The notes below the pieces were generated by a model that did no database searches, had not been told where the DNA came from, and saw only the letters and a list, made by a program, of their open reading frames with translations. Of a stretch of 64,000 nt of DNA, positions 24,424-37,400 are shown one piece after another. The DNA is from Strongylocentrotus droebachiensis. Taxonomy: Eukaryota; Echinodermata; Echinoidea; Camarodonta; Strongylocentrotidae. Made by a program: the position numbers and the translations under genes. The stretch is taken from assembly GCA_035222895.1 (NCBI GenBank), contig JAVYIG010000034.1:682001-746000 (forward strand), written 5' to 3'. Position 1 is the first letter of the stretch. Each line of letters starts with the position of its first letter.

Positions 24424-24546
24424 AAATTTCTCCCAGGAAGCATTACATTTATAAAAGTTACTGTCCTATGGCGGACTAATGAATATTAATAAGTCAGAAT
24501 TAATCAGGAGAGCTTAGGTATTTGTTTCTAGTTCATCGTGACTGTG

Positions 24547-24732
24547 CCATGGACCAGTGATGGCCTGGTGGTAGAGTCGCTGCCCGGCAAGCAGTAGATG
24601 GCAGGTTCAAATCCCGCTGGTTCCAAGATTTTTTCTGACTTGTGTTTTTCCACCTGATCCACATAATATCCTAGGTAGAACTATGGATCCTTGCGCTCGA
24701 TATCCATAGGTACGACCTAGGCCAGTGCCGTC
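24547..24732 (+). mobile_element. tRNA-derived SINE
   Basis: An A-box-like tggtggtagagtcgc is followed by B-box ggttcaaatcccgc. Then comes a non-tRNA body and the tail gatccacataatatcc through ccagtgccgt. Positions 24656-24731 recur inverted at 39721-39796. Confidence 0.75.
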
Positions 24733-25261
24733 TCCCCGTCTTTAGTGACGCAGGATCCAAGGTCTAACCAGGGAAACTGGTCTCCGTATAGCAGCATGTA
24801 CATTACGCTGCTATTGCTTACCACCGCGTTGTCAAGCGGTGGATGGAAGCATCGAAAACACAGCCAGAGCTCCAGTACCGCAAATCGGCGCGCAGTGCAC
24901 CCCCGATAGCCTGGGCTGGGCCTGGGCGACTCGCTGCTAGCGCTGGCCATGAATTGGCCGGCAGGGCATTCAGTGACCTGTTTTCATGTCGACTTGGGAG
25001 GTAAAAAAACCTCATAAAGACCGCGTTTTCTGTGTTTTATTGAGTTACATCGCTACTATCCCAGTGGTAAGTCCTTAGTCACCATTTTGTATAACCTAGA
25101 TATAAAATAAGAATATAAAAAGATGTAAAAATGGAGATTATCCACCTCCAATAAGATGTGATTTCGTGGACAATCCCATCCCGGCCCGGCCCATGCAGTG
25201 CGGAGCCAGTGCAGTTTGGGCAAGTAAGGTAACAAGTAATAAGAAAATAAGGCAAGTGGTA

Positions 25262-25432
25262 ATGATCTGGGCCTTGCATGTGTTAACAATAAGTTTAACG
25301 CCAGTTGCAAAATGACAATGGACCAGTCTAGATCATTGTTGCATGCACAAATTGTTCAATCTGCTGACCATTAACCAATCAGAATAGTCTATATGCAATT
25401 GAACGCAAAACTTAGTGTTACAGGGCCCAGAT
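25262..25432. mobile_element. MITE, TTTGCAATCAATTGC family (copy 1)
   Basis: It resembles the elements at 47125-47275 and 54821-54972: termini around tgcaaaatgacaatggacc and caattgaacgcaaaac, and a conserved centre gaccattaaccaatcag. No ORF. Confidence 0.65.
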
Positions 25433-25439
25433 ATTTTTC

Positions 25440-27070
25440 TTGTTACTCAGTAACCTTGGAGTAGTACATTTAAATGTTGCATTGTGTGAACTTGTATTTG
25501 TGGGTTACTCGGGTGGTAGCGTAGCTTATGGACTATCGACGTATACACATCAACATTGTATGGCCATAGGCCTACACTTTGATGTTTATTTGTAATGCGT
25601 ATCGACTTTCAGACTGCGAAGTTAACTTTTCAATGGCAGAACTAACCGAGTCAGAATAATAAGTAGGGGAAAACGGCTTGTTTCTTGGTTTGTAGATAAA
25701 GGATGATTCAATGTTACAGTCTTTCTAGGCCTACCTCTAGACTGCACTTCTTTTTTTAAATAATGGGGCATTTGCATTAAAAACTGTTTGGCACCTTGGT
25801 AATCAGCAAACAACAACTCTGGATTCATGATGCTCTGGAAAGCTCCCAAAGAGCTTAATTTGATTAAAACTTAAAAACATATTTACATAAAGATCTCTGC
25901 ATTTACATATTGATAAAACACTTTTGCGACTGAACAAGAGCTCCCATAAGCAAAATGGTAATGTTTACTTTATTCCTTGCCTTTTGTAGTACACTTCTGT
26001 AGGAAATCACCACATAGCTTTCTTTTGTGCATAAAGTCCTATAGCTAACCCAGAAGTATGAATATAGGCATACACAAAATGTAATAGATTTACTATGCAC
26101 AGTATGCGGCCAATGCCTGCTCCTGAAAAAAAGAATATGATCAAGGGAGTATGTACAGATCCAATTGAAGGGAATATATTTGACTAGGTTAGACATGTAT
26201 AGTATGAATCATCCTGATATTGTAAGAGTCTGCCACTTTCACCCCCCCCCCCCCTCCACCCTGTTTTAAATTGGGTGTTTTTTGCTGATGATTCAGGCAC
26301 AGTTTTTTTTTTAATATATGCGGTTGACAGAGGCCATAATTTACACAGCATTTTAAAGAGATAAATGTGCGTACATGCACATGTAGTTCCATGAATAGGA
26401 CCCCACATACATATTGTGTACATGTAGCTTGTCAGGTTATTTTCGTTTGTTTCAATATTGTGACAGTAAAGCAACCTGCACATCGGGTACGTGCATGTGA
26501 CATGGACAGAAAAGATAGATGTGTACATTCACTTGTATTCACCTGTCTTCTCAGGCTTCTTAGTAAGATAATGCCTTGTAATGCCCACCCATGGGTCATA
26601 AAAAATAGCACTGCAATGGTTTCATTGATATACACCTAGGTCTATCTCTATATATTATATATATTATATATATTGGGATAATTTTTGTCCAACAGGTGCA
26701 TAGTGATGATCATGATCATTTTTCAAAAGTATCAAGCTATATTTTGCCTTCTGCTGTTTTTTTTAATTATTACTTTAAAAATTAGTTACAAGCAACCATA
26801 CTGCAATCTATTAAAATATGGATATAATCTTGCAAAGTCTTAAGGTCTTAATTAGAGAACATAGGAAAACAAGAGATTGCATCACTCAAATATGGACATT
26901 GCTTAATAAGGATCCACAGGTAGCCATGATAAATATAGAAATAATAACCATCACGGATAATAAGTGTCCTGATGAATTTTGTATTCGTCCACTATAAGTT
27001 ATCATTTTATGATTCCTGGAATTTTTATTTAAATTAAATGAAAAATATCTTTTATCTTTTGTTTCTTTTA
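25440..27070. other. No supported gene
   Basis: AT-rich sequence inside the 15.6-kb insert, with a C run at 26241-26254 and a TATATATA stretch near 26650. If 27079-27217 is a real terminal exon, its upstream exons should be plus-strand here or further left. I could not find any. Confidence 0.45.
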
Positions 27071-27078
27071 TTTGACAG

Positions 27079-27217
27079 AGCTACTAGCAATGTTATAGCC
27101 TCCAACACTGTCAGGCACATGAACCAGAGTTCTGAACTTCTGAGTGGACCCTACGAAATGCCGGTTTCCCTTAGAGACAAACATGGGCCAGGTGGTTTTC
27201 CTCGCTGTGGTGGATAA
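27079..27217 (+). CDS. Candidate terminal coding exon of an unidentified gene
   Basis: A good acceptor (cttttatttgacag) is followed by 45 codons to TAA: ATSNVIASNTVRHMNQSSEL, then LSGPYEMPVSLRDKHGPGGF, then PRCGG. It is followed by about 2.4 kb of AT-rich, gene-free sequence ending in AATAAA (29590-29595), the look of a 3' UTR. I recognise no family. No upstream exon was found, so it may be a stranded exon or chance. Confidence 0.3.
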
Positions 27218-29610
27218 CGCAACAATGTCAACATTACCTAGTGTCCAGAATTCCAGATGGCCTTTGCTGTCTCCTTACCTGCTCAATCTTGCTGTAATTG
27301 ATACTCAAATTTCCAGCCTGTCGTATCACATCAAGTGTGTCAGCACAGTCATGTTTGAGGAATCTTCCTTTGAACAAAAAATGGCATTTCCACTTACATG
27401 TAAGTTCAACTGTGAAGAGAGAGATGAAGCATTTTTATGCTGTTGAATCCGAAATTCTATTTCCTTGTTGCATCGATCATAGAAAAGCAGTGCATATCAT
27501 CCTCTGGAATGACTAAACAGTGCATCAAACTTGTTCAGAAAAAAGACACGCAAAACGACTTATGGCCTGAGTTACACCAGCTATGTTGAAACCTTAAGGT
27601 TATGTCACCTTCAATCCTGAAACAAACAGGCAAGATGATATGCCACAAGTTCGAAAGATCATTGCCCAACTCGAAGCTTCTTCAAAAGCCCTGGATTAAT
27701 ATCCAGTGGTATCAATATCTTGATACAGACCCTCTCATTGAACTTTCTCAGACTATGTAAAATCTTCATACGCAAACTACAAAAAGGTAAAAAGTATATG
27801 ATAGGACCGGGTGCGGTAACCTCCCCCCTCCCCCCCCCCCCCCTCTTCTCTCTCTCTCTCTCTCCCTCTCTCTACTGTTTCACTCTCCACTTTATTTGCC
27901 TTTCTCTCCCCCTCTCATACCTCAACTGATACTTGTTCTATCTGGTTAAGATTTACAACCACATGTTTTTATCTATTTGAATTGGCTCTTCAATTTAGAC
28001 TTGTGAATTACTTGTACAGTCAGATAAGGTATTGTTTAACTGTATACTCTCTCCATTCAATCTATCTCTCTCTCTCTCTCTCTCCTTCTCTCTATTTCTT
28101 CAGATCTCTGTTCTAATTTTAACCTTTGATAAAATGAATATCTGTAATTAAGCCTTATTAATGATTTTTTGACAGATTAAGCCATTTCCCCATGTAATTG
28201 CTATTTCTAATTAAATTGTGTGTTATTGTTCTTTCCATCTTTCTCTCATTGGTCTTTCACCCTTGGTATCTCCATCTCTCTCCACTCACCCCTGTCTCTC
28301 ACACACATACATCCTCTTGTCATAATTGTATCCTCTTTCTGTTTCATCTGTTTTATTTCAATTAAATAAAAACTTGGTTCAAAGGCCTTACATTGTTTGA
28401 TTACGAAAATTAAACCATATTTAATGGGCATTATGTTGATGATAGTTTGTATTTATGCTTATCAGTTTTACCAGCTTTCTTGTGCAGCAAGCCTTGTAGT
28501 TTGGTTATTCGCACCGTCTTCTATAGAAGGTGTAAAATTATTGTTCATATTCAATTGTACTTGTAATGATTTTTATTCTTGTTTACATGTACTGTAGATG
28601 CACAGTCAAACAAGCCCATAGTGCATTACAGTGGCAAATTAATTTATGCCACCATGTAACTCTATGCATGAATTAACAGCTGTGGACTTCCAAATTATGA
28701 TCTTATCTCATGATATGATTTTCAAGAAAATTGATCAGTCGTGCCATTATATTGGTCCAGTCATTGAAAGGACACTTGTGTCTTATCTCCTTCTGCTTCT
28801 TGCTTTTTTTCTTCTAGATTTTTTCCCCATTTGATGGGAGGAGAGCACAGACCTCCTCCATGAAGAAAGTGCATGCCATTTAAATTGTGCAATTGATATA
28901 GAAAAATATAATTATATTCAGGTTGTGCAATGACGTACATGTAATTGTGCTCCTTGTCTTAGACTTGTAAAAGTGGATTTGGATGTAGGGCTAAGCAATA
29001 TTTTTAATTTTCGGCTTTACGTATGTTCTCGAGTTTTCATCTGATAACTGATGAATTTGAGGAGATAGCTTAGGTGTGTATCTGTCAAGAACCTTATTTT
29101 CTTTCTTAATATTTCATAATGTATATTGCATGATGTAATAACTTTGTCATTAACCTGATGTTGATTTTGATATATTGACTATTTTGTAATACACTGTACA
29201 TCGATTTGGGGGATAACGGACTTTACCTTTTATGTTTTAAAGTAGCTGTGTTTGCATATTATAACCCTCTGATTTCATCGAATTTCATTGAAAGAGAGAT
29301 CCTTGAAGCAGTTTATAAGTTACAGGTGCTTAAGAATACTTGCTGCATAATGTAATAATCCATTAGTGTATGCATCATTGAATCACCCAATATTTCAATA
29401 TGGTGGAGGGATGAAAAGTCTCTTGTAGTTTTGTTTTACATCAAGTAGCATTTTTTAAACTGAGTACTGATAAGATAGCTCCTAATGGTTGGCTATAGTT
29501 TGCCCAGTAAAAGTGGTGTCTGCATTTAGGTGCTGTGTTTTTATATAATTTAAGTATATGCCGGAGAAGTAAATAATGTAAAAAGCTATAATAAAGTTGT
29601 TTTAAAGAAG
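27218..29610 (+). other. 3' UTR-like stretch
   Basis: AT-rich sequence without credible coding frames. It contains short C/CT tracts (27826-27862, 28058-28085) and ends at AATAAA 29590-29595. Its meaning depends on the candidate exon at 27079. Confidence 0.25.
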
Positions 29611-29984
29611 CAATTTCTTCTTATATTTTAATTACTATACTCATACTACAGGTAGTCCTATCCTCTAACTTTCTCAGTGACCAGGGTAATGTATGTAAAC
29701 CACTTAGAGACATCAAAAATGTTTAGTATTCAATTGAAGTCCACCCTGATGTTAAAGATAAACGTGAGTTCTGGTAAAAAAAAGAAAATTAATTCTCACA
29801 GAATCAAACGAAACTTACACTGAATGTTCAAGATTACAAATAAATGACATGTGCCAAACAATTTTGGAAGAAAACGTATACTGGCTGAGTAATGAGCATA
29901 GAAAGACAAGTAAATCAAGGTAGTACCAGCCCCGACACCATGTGTCTTGTCCCATATATAGCTTTCTGTGTACAGTGCTTGTTA

Positions 29985-30145
29985 CTTTACCAAGACTCGG
30001 TCAAATTTATTATGATTTTGATGACTCCAGAACCTTGCAGTGCACACCAATACTTACATGCTACATGATCAACTGTTTCTGATCCTTTCCACACCTTTTC
30101 TTTCACAATGCAATCGCATTACCAGTACTAAAGTTTATCTTTAAG
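29985..30145 (-). mobile_element. TTAA MITE family 1 fragment (inverted)
   Basis: Its reverse complement matches 5126-5250: ttaaagataaactttagtac, then atgcgattgcattgtgaaag, then gttgatcat and aagtattggtgtg. Confidence 0.7.
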
Positions 30146-30156
30146 TTTGTTTCTAT

Positions 30157-30782
30157 AATAGAAGTAGAAAAATGAGAGGATCAGGTCAGTGAAATTCTGA
30201 TTTAAAAATAAGAAAGTTTATGAATTTTGGAAATTGTCATCAAACGCATAGTGGCATCTCTGTGACATTTCTTGTGAGCTCCCCTACCCTTCGCTCTGTA
30301 CATAACATGTCATAAATTTTAATTTTCTTCATTATTGATGATGGAATAGACTTGTCCATACAGGGGTTGAATATAGAAACAGATTCGCAATAATGTAGTG
30401 GTTTAGTGGCGGTTATTTTACCTGACTGCTAAGAAAGCATAGATGCTTGTTAGTAAGTAACCAGAGGACCGACAGCTTTAAATCCTCTCCAAAGGACCTG
30501 GTAATGAGAAGTAATGCCTTACCAAATGACAATAACGCATCGACTTGGTTTCGAACCCAGGTTGCCGGATCACGAGACCACCGCTATTCCAACTGAGCTA
30601 TCGCGCCCTTGGGTGCATGAAAAACTTCTTTAGAGAAAATAGACATGTCTTGATTTTTTTTTGGTAGTACATAGCAAATGGGAGGAGAGACGATTCGCCA
30701 AAGAATTGCCAATTTTTGTTTGATTGATTACTTTCTTTTATTTTAAATCAGGATCTGATCCTCTCATTTTTCTGCTTCTATT
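30157..30782. mobile_element. DNA transposon relic with 28-bp inverted ends, carrying a SINE
   Basis: 30157-30184 (aatagaagtagaaaaatgag...) is inverted at 30755-30782 with one mismatch. The interior holds a tRNA-like SINE (30520-30608). No transposase ORF. Confidence 0.75.
30520..30608 (-). mobile_element. tRNA-derived SINE head
   Basis: On the minus strand, gggcgcgatagctcagttgg (A box) is followed by gggttcgaaacc (B box, 30558-30547). The acceptor stem does not close, so it is not a functional tRNA gene. Confidence 0.75.
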
Positions 30783-31633
30783 AAAACCAAATCAATATCA
30801 GTCAGGGTGGATTTCTCCTGTAAGTGCTATATAAAACCAGAATATTATTATCATCATCTGTTGTTTTGTTTTTGTTTTTGCTCAAAGTTATAAATGCAAT
30901 GTTATTTTTTTAGTGTCAAAAGATGCCAGATATAATAATTGTTCGAATTCAGAATATACCTTTTTAATAAAACTCTTTTATCAATACAATATTTTTTGAA
31001 AACTCTGTGAGATATACTGTATTGATTTTATGCGAAAGACGTCATGTTGTAAGTGTTATTGTTCCTGGCTGTGTGACAGAGAGTGTAGAGTGAATGGTCC
31101 TGGTGAAATTTGAAATGTTGCTGGTATTTGGACGAAGTGGTGGAGAGTCTAAGAGAGCAGAATGTCTGCTCAGAGCCATAGAAGGTGTGAAACTCAAATC
31201 AGTTGATTCAGTGTTAATGTCCTTTTGGCTCTGAACAGACGATGTAAATTACAGAAACACATTTAATGTTTTACAACAGTTCCATTAAAAACTATTCACG
31301 ACAAGTTATAAAGCTCTGGCCTCTATTCCGAACAAAAGTTTTGTGATTGGTTTGGTCAATTCCTAGTAACCCTCTCCCCTCCATTGCATCAAATACACTG
31401 CCAAGTTAAAATACTAAATAGCAAATTTGTTTTGCCTTTGCAGTATGACCCATTTCTATCTATACTTTGTGTAATCTTCCCTCCTTTTATATATCCCTAA
31501 GCAATTTGTAGGAAATTTGTGTATAAACTCACAACTTTCATTTGATATTTCTGTCTCGTATTAAAAAAGGTTACAAAACACATTATCCAGAGACCATGGT
31601 CGAAAGAATATACTTATGGGAAATTATTGTTAA

Positions 31634-31982
31634 AGGTATAGACCGGTAGTGGTAAAATTGCGGTTCAAGGGTTTTGGGTGCAAACTAACCATTCAATATT
31701 GTTTAAATATTTCCTTCAGGTTTAGATGGCAAAACTTAAACCTAAATTCGCAAAAAACAGAAATATATGCCCAAATATTCAGTGATGGAGTGCATATCTA
31801 TATCATTCGCGATATCTATCCAGGCCGGATCGATATTATAATTTACCAAATATATAAATTAGTAGGCGGGAAAATTTGTATCATCACGTATTAGTCAAAA
31901 CATATTCTTTCACATGATTGGTAATAAAAGCTTCCATTTCATTTTGTGAGGGGGGGGGCGTTTCCAAAACTGGTCTATACTT
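31634..31982. mobile_element. TTAA MITE family 1
   Basis: Ends aggtatagaccggt and, inverted, aagtatagaccagt, flanked by TTAA (31630-31633 and 31983-31986). The right half (ccaaatatataaattagtag, then catattctttcacatgattgg) matches 5600-5700 and 42650-42740. Confidence 0.8.
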
Positions 31983-31989
31983 TTAACAA

Positions 31990-33210
31990 GTGAGTTTGCT
32001 CTGTCGAACACCTCATGAATCCACATTTCTAGTTAATGGTGATGGATATTCGAGTGAAGTTACTTTAGCAGTATTAGTATCAAAACATAATCAAAGAAAT
32101 CCAACACAGCAAAGATCAGCAAAAGACGATTTTATAAAGAAAGTGTGACCATGAAGTTGAAAGTAGCAACTACCGATCTCATATCAGTAGGGCAAACAGA
32201 GAGGGCGCTTTTCAAATTCAATTGGGTTAATTAATTTTTTAAATATGTTATCAATGGTTATATGTTTCAAGATTGATTCTAAAAATACTTCATGATATTA
32301 ACTATCATTCTACGAAGTTTGAATCATTAATTCAAAGGGAGGGGAAAAATAGAAATGAACATCTCAAACAAGACGATATTATCTTTTGGCACTGTAACCC
32401 TTTGTACGTACTCATTTTTTGAGCTCGGAAGAAGCGTAGTCCGCGACAGATGTTGTACAAATCGTTTGACTCACGAATGTTGATAACGCCAAGAAGTGTA
32501 TATTATGCCATTTAGTTTAAAGGTAAAATTCGCATAGCTCTTACATTTTTAAAAGCCTTTCTGCCCCTCTGATTATTATGTAAATCCATATTCCAATTTA
32601 ACCAAATATTTTGAGAATAAAACCCAAATGCTTCTGGTTATTAAGCGTCGTTAATTCGTTTCTTGCATCTCTGGTTTAAGCTAGACATAGAACACTTTGA
32701 TGAAAATAGTTTTATTTTTTTGTTGAGGATCAAGTATTTCATCTGAAAAGAAGATTGGACACCGGTACGACCACTGTGGGGGTGGGGGGGGGGGCACTAA
32801 CAAAAGCGTTTAAGCAAATTATTCAAATGGTAGATTCTTGACATTAAAGGTAGTGATGATTATGAATACAACAATGACTTTGTTAAGTAAATGAATGGGA
32901 AGGATTCCAATTTCTTTAAGCCAGTTATTAGAACACTCCTTATATATCTCCTCATATTAAATCTTACCTCCATATATTTTATCCTGTTGAGTTTTATTTT
33001 CTTAATAATTTGTTTATACGTATTATATTCTTCAAATATGTATAATAAAATTCTTATTTTGCGCAGTCACTAAATGGCATTCTCTTCTGATTTTAAAAAT
33101 GGGGAGGGTGGAGGGACTATATAGTTCTACGATTCTGAAGGTTCAAACACAGCAGCTAATGGTGTCAAGTGAGTCGACTCGACATTTAAAGGGCTCGTAC
33201 GTGTATTCAT
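31990..33210. other. No gene seen
   Basis: AT-rich sequence with a G run at 32778-32794. Confidence 0.5.
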
Positions 33211-33215
33211 TCACT

Positions 33216-33258
33216 AGTATTTTCTACTTCTATTACAGTAATAGAAGTAGAAAATACT
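33216..33258. repeat. Perfect hairpin, 20-bp arms, 3-nt loop
   Basis: agtattttctacttctatta (33216-33235) is inverted at 33239-33258. It borders the CTA-rich microsatellite. Confidence 0.9.
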
Positions 33259-33261
33259 ATC

Positions 33262-33404
33262 AATACTTATACTACTACTAATACGACTACTACTACTACT
33301 GTTTTACTACTACTACTTCTTCTACTATACTACTATACCATGCACTATTACGCTACCACTAATATCGCATTGCTACTCCTACTACTACTACTTCTACTAC
33401 CACT
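33262..33404. repeat. (CTA)n-rich microsatellite, left part
   Basis: CTA/CTT repeats continue at 34318-34470, on the far side of the transposon that split them. Confidence 0.85.
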
Positions 33405-34316
33405 CAGGGGCGGCGAAGCATCTTTCAAAGTGTGGGGGGGGGGGGGTGGGGTTGGTGTACCAATAAAAAGGTTATTTTCTGGAGAAAAAAGGTGCACCTA
33501 CAAAGGGAAACATTACAGCGAAAATATACAATTTTGTGCCATTAGTATATAAACCCCTACATTGTGATTGCACTATATGGGATGATTTCCATATTTCTCT
33601 CTTTACATGGTCCAAAATACTGCTTAATCATCTTACTTTGCAGTTGAGGTTGATTGTCTGAATATTCATTTGCGAGCGAGGAAACATTTTAAGATATGTG
33701 AAGTCGTAGTGCGTAAAATTACATCTTATAAAGAGGGAAAAATAAACAATCCTGATGTGTTTATGACATGCTTAAAAAACCTTTAAAAAAAGTTATATAA
33801 ACTATACATGCAGGCGAGCGAGCTTTGGGGAAATCAAAGAAAAAACAATGTCGCTTTGAATTTTTGGAACATATTTGTCTGGTGAAAGGGAAAGGGGGAA
33901 CTTATCCAAATGGCAAAGATCACTTATGAAAAAGAAAAGGAGCACGTGTCAAATTAAAAAGGGATATTATCAGAAATAAAAGTGGGGCCCTTCCTGCACC
34001 TGAAAAGGGGTACTTAGCAAAGATTAAAAAGGGACTAATGTGAATAGAAAAGGGGCATAATTATAGTACAAAGGAAAAGGGGCAATTATGACATTTGAAG
34101 GGAGCACTAATTAGAGGTCAGAGGTGGTAAGAGGCACTTATAAGAATGTGGAACGGGTACTTATTAGAAATAAAAATGGGCTCTTATCTGAAGCAAAAGA
34201 AGGGGGCACTTTTCCTATGTAAAAATTGGCACTTTCGGGTACTTGAAAATGTGGAGGCGGGTTGGATGGATGGGTACTGTGTCCCCCTGTCCCCACCCCC
34301 TGGTGCGCCGCCACTG
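33405..34316. mobile_element. hAT-like non-autonomous element inserted in a CTA microsatellite
   Basis: The ends read caggggcggcg and, inverted, cagtggcggcg. Flanking octamers ctaccact and cttctact match at 6 of 8 positions. The interior holds a degenerate array of about 30-bp units around aaaaggggcactta. No ORF. Confidence 0.65.
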
Positions 34317-34474
34317 CTTCTACTATACTACTACTATTACTTCTTTTATGCTAGTACTACTACTTCTTCTAGCCTACAACTAAACTACTACAATTTATTA
34401 CTACTACTTCTACTACCATCACCACCGTGCCACCACCCCCACTACCACCACTACTACTACCACTGCTAGTACTA

Positions 34475-37400
34475 CTTATTCTTCTTATTATCAATCTTTA
34501 ATTAGTGAGCTTCAAATGTGCATCGTCAAACCTTGGACTGAGGCCATCTTGCTTTCCAAGAAAGATCGTTTTCCCCTTTCAAACATAATTTCAAAAAATG
34601 TTTCTCTTTTCTGAAACCATTTTTAATAAGAAAACTGTAACATGACAATCATGCCGAGGCAAGCATTAAACATTGCGGATTGTTCCTTTAAAATAGCGTC
34701 CGCGATGGTGCGCAGCCTTAATCCTAGTCTTATTCGAGACACGAATATACACATTCGTTATTCGAGACCCGAATGTACACGCCGTGAAACGCACGAAAAG
34801 AATAAAATCATTGAAAGAAGTAGATAGGGCGTAACAGATTCCTTCTACCCTGGAGAAATGCCTGGTATTGGAATAAGAAATGATTTTTTTTTCCTCAGTC
34901 GATCAAGGTTGACTGTAGTCATATGGAGGGAGGCTGATAGAATAAACTACTCTGAAAAGCAATATCTAGACCCATGCACATGGTCATTGCACTTACTTGT
35001 CCATATCACTTTTGATTGTTCTTCTCGTTTTGTTAAATTGTATCCTTCTATAGCATTCTTTTAGAAATGTTTTTATCCTTGATGTTCAGAAAACTTATCT
35101 CCTAGCTTATTCAATTTTCTTAATTTTATTAAGTAAATATATAGTGCATAACCAATTTTGTGAAGCTAAAGAGGTCCATATCAAAATAACCAAAAAGTGG
35201 ACTATTTCTTTGAGTTGGTTTGATGGATGGATATTTTTTCATCAAAAAGAAGGCCAATATCTTCTTCATTTCTTTATGCGGATAATAATTATTGCATGCA
35301 TCTCAAACAAAACAAAGACAAATGAAAAATAAAACACGTTCCTATCATATTTTTTAAAATAAGTATATAACTACTACATTAATTCAATGACATGAAACAT
35401 ATTCCGAGCTTGACGATTTAACCACTGACGATCCGGAGGGGGGGGGGGGGGGGGTAATGAATGAGCCCTATTATTGTCGTTGGTCCAATTCGTGAGAAAA
35501 TATTTAGCAGCGAATCAGCCCGCCGGCGAATGAGCGAAAGGGGGAGGGGGGGGGTAGTGAGCACTATTTTTCACCAAACCCCTCCCCCTCATTTTTTCCG
35601 GGGGCGTCTTATTTTTTTTTTAAAGGTAAAATTAACGTTACCATTTTTTAAAACCTGTTCTTCTTGCCAGGGGAGGAGGAATCAGCCACCCCCGCCCCCC
35701 CCCCCCCCTCCCCCCTGGATTCGCAACTGGGGTTTGGTAGGGAGGGATTGGTGCCCCTGATGTTGTCCTGTGAAGTTCATAGTTCAGGTAGAGAAATCGT
35801 TATGTCGCGGTTTATTTTTTCTTCTTCTATATACTTTAACGTGGTTTAAAACATTCATTTCGGTTCTATTCAGTTCACATTCTGTTGTATTTATGTTATA
35901 TTTGGTGAGAAAAATAAGCCCTTTTTTCAGAGAAATCAAGATTTTAGGAAATTGTACGCAATCAAAAGAGCATGGAAGAGTCGGTGGGATTCCCAAAATA
36001 ATCATCGACATACATATTGCATTCCCCTTCTCACCATACTTAGTTCGCCCCTGCAGATACTTACTAATTGTCCATCGTGAAACGAGATTTACTAGGTTGA
36101 ATGTTGTTGTTGTGTTTTGGTTTATTGGCGATTAGTCAGTAATTTGACTATTGTCACCAAAATATTTTACGGCACGTGTTATATCTCTCATTTTTGTATT
36201 TAAAAAAAAAATATTTATTTCGTTTTATATTTATCTATCTGTTAAGATAGTATCGAAAAATAATATCGTAAGCAAAACATTCATGGGCTTTGTTAGTGTT
36301 TCTTAACAGTACGTGCAGATTATTTGTTATATCACATACACACGATACATAAATATGTATATAAGATAGTACCTACACAAGCCTCTATATTCAATAATCT
36401 TATCATACCATTTATCATTGTTGTTACTTTTTCTTTTTTTATTTTCTTATTACATTATGTTATTATATTTTTAATGTACTGAGTGTAATTTAGCATATTT
36501 ATTTATTGAAGCTCAATGTACGGTAGTGTAGAAATTATTATTTTAAAAAGATTTTGCGTTCAATTTTTTTTTCTCCGTTGCAACGCAATGCATCGAATTT
36601 CATTTTATTTCTTATTTAAATTGTATTCAATACTTTTCTTTGTTTTTGCCGAATAAATAATAATAATGATAATAATATTAATTGTTACATTTGTTAGTGG
36701 ACTAGAATAGTAGTAAGTATTTCCAAAATAATGTGTGTGCCAGATCAAAGGGGCACCACATCTTTAGAGGTGCGTGGTCTAGTGGGCCCGTCAAAGAACG
36801 ATGAATACCATTTTTGTGGGTCGAGTCCCAGCAGCTGCACTAACGCTCTCAATGTTCGGTTTCCGGTCATTGGTATAACTCGGTAAATGAAGTGTGAAAA
36901 AATAAGGCGGGCGGGGTATGGGAGGGGCTCGTATCATATAATTTTCATTCAATTGCCCTTTCTCTTTATTTCTTTGCGTCTTCTTTTCCTTGCTTTACCA
37001 CTCTCCTCTTTGGAAACGTTTTAACGCCTCTATATGGAGTGGAGAGGGGGAGTGGGGAGGGGGTGGGCGGTGTATAAAGCGAGTTTCGCACAAGGAAATG
37101 CTAGGGAAGTAGGGAGGTTTGAGAGAGGTCGTACCGTGTTATTTCCACTTTCCCTCTTCCTCCAAAATGTTTTTTCACTCTCCAATTTGTAAGGATTTGT
37201 GTCACCACTGTGAAGCGGAGAAAGGTGCCCGGGGGGGGGGGGGGGGGGGGCATGTGTCACAAAGTTAATTAAATGTAAGTAATAGAATGAATAGGGCAGT
37301 TGAGTAGGGGTGTGGGAGGGGGTTGTATACTGTTTTTTCGCATTGCCTTGCCCTCCCTCCTCCTCCCTCCCCTCCATTTCCCTATTATTTCCCTTAATAT

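Noticed and set aside
24796-24909. 37-residue plus-strand frame with signal-peptide-like start (MYITLLLLTTALSSGG)
   Set aside because: Short, inside repeat-rich sequence next to a SINE, no promoter or conserved context; hydrophobic start likely by chance.
30520-30608. Possible tRNA gene
   Set aside because: Pol III boxes are good but the acceptor stem does not pair and it lies in a transposon; a SINE head fits better.
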